A DNA stretch of 53,557 nt, from contig VXIS01000330.1 in the NCBI GenBank assembly GCA_008704415.1, forward strand, positions 1-53,557, read 5' to 3'. This document shows, one piece after another, positions 53,377 through 53,557 of the stretch; positions within the stretch are counted from its first letter, which is position 1; each line of letters starts with the position of its first letter. This DNA comes from Sphaerosporella brunnea (taxonomy: Eukaryota; Ascomycota; Pezizomycetes; Pezizales; Pyronemataceae). The position numbers and the translations under genes were made by a program. Below the pieces are notes generated by a model. It did not search any database. It had not been told where the DNA came from and was given only the letters and a program-made list of their open reading frames with translations.

Positions 53377-53557
53377 TCATTCATCTTCCGGTAGAGGCCC
53401 CAGCTTGTCCGGATAGGCCTCGTGGAAGCGATCGATAGCTTCCAGACCATTGACCATCTCGGCTGGTTCCCACTTCGGCCGATCGTAGCCGGTCCACTTG
53501 ACCAAATACTGGAGCTTACGCCACCGTCCATGCAGTCGGGAGTCCAATATCTGATCG
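53377..53557 (-). CDS. Gypsy pol C-terminus with chromodomain (partial)
   Basis: Reading inward from the window edge the minus strand gives DQILDSRLHGRWRKLQYLVK, WTGYDRPKWEPAEMV and AIDRFHEAYPDKLGP, ending in TGA at 53377-53379. LQYLVKWTGY---WEP is the integrase-linked chromodomain of chromoviral Ty3/gypsy elements, which targets integration to marked chromatin. The frame is clean for its 60 visible codons; most of pol lies beyond the window. The element may be intact and recent. Confidence 0.88.
   Translation of the reverse strand, partial: DQILDSRLHGRWRKLQYLVKWTGYDRPKWEPAEMVNGLEAIDRFHEAYPDKLGPLPEDE

Noticed and set aside
1..53557. Giant cargo transposon (Starship-type) tyrosine recombinase, CRISPR, tRNA or rRNA genes
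   Set aside because: No DUF3435-like recombinase motif, no regularly spaced palindromic repeats and no cloverleaf or rRNA sequence was recognised.

Overview
The window reads as a repeat-rich accessory region of a filamentous ascomycete (Pezizomycotina). The case rests on short GT-AG introns (41-77 bp), two multidomain STAND/NLR genes of fungal architecture, a Tad1-like LINE, Ty3/gypsy chromodomain and Ty1/copia elements, hAT, Tc1 and Mutator-type miniature elements, and C-to-T nonsense changes at CpA that resemble RIP. No rRNA, tRNA or CRISPR was recognised. The species cannot be named from the sequence alone.

Layout. 1-4640: degraded Tad1-like LINE on the minus strand, with an ORF1 zinc-knuckle pseudogene overlapping an ORF2 endonuclease remnant at TAATG. 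6415-6635: small inverted-repeat element. 7548-13012 (minus): intact seven-exon NLR of 1713 aa, with an NWD-type N-terminus, a NACHT domain and about 23 nearly identical ankyrin repeats. 13.5-21.5 kb: a graveyard of small DNA transposons (pogo-like, MULE-like, Tc1-like, two hAT elements with exact 8-bp target duplications). 22.05-24.03 kb: gypsy gag-protease-RT remnant running in frame into an ankyrin fragment. 24769-28833 (plus): eight-exon NB-ARC/TPR NLR of 1219 aa, cut short by a 512-bp gypsy solo LTR with target duplication ACGGG. Its severed 3' part (29346-30649) stays in the same reading frame and carries two nonsense codons. 31.0-34.1 kb: degraded copia element with a second solo LTR nested in its integrase. 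34.3-36.3 kb: a third hAT element and two inverted-repeat elements. 37469-38752 (minus): single-exon PD-(D/E)XK-like protein. 38.9-49.9 kb: mostly geneless, with LINE and MULE remnants and minisatellites. 50.16-51.24 kb: SRPK-like kinase pseudogene. 51.9-52.3 kb: hAT-like miniature element. 52831-53557 (minus): gypsy LTR plus the chromodomain end of pol, the same family as the solo LTR inside the NLR.

How it fits together. The two NLRs are transcribed divergently, about 11.8 kb apart, and share no repeat type (NACHT/ankyrin versus NB-ARC/TPR). Each keeps near-identical repeat units in its sensor domain, the pattern associated in fungi with fast-evolving non-self recognition. Transposons and inactivation surround them, and one has reached the TPR receptor itself. 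No effector gene (HET, patatin, HeLo) was recognised beside either NLR. The PD-(D/E)XK protein is the only other intact gene I can support.

Limits. Exon joins were chosen by hand from splice signals, frame and domain continuity. They give exact multiples of three for both NLRs but have no transcript support. Family names come from motif recognition, without database searches.
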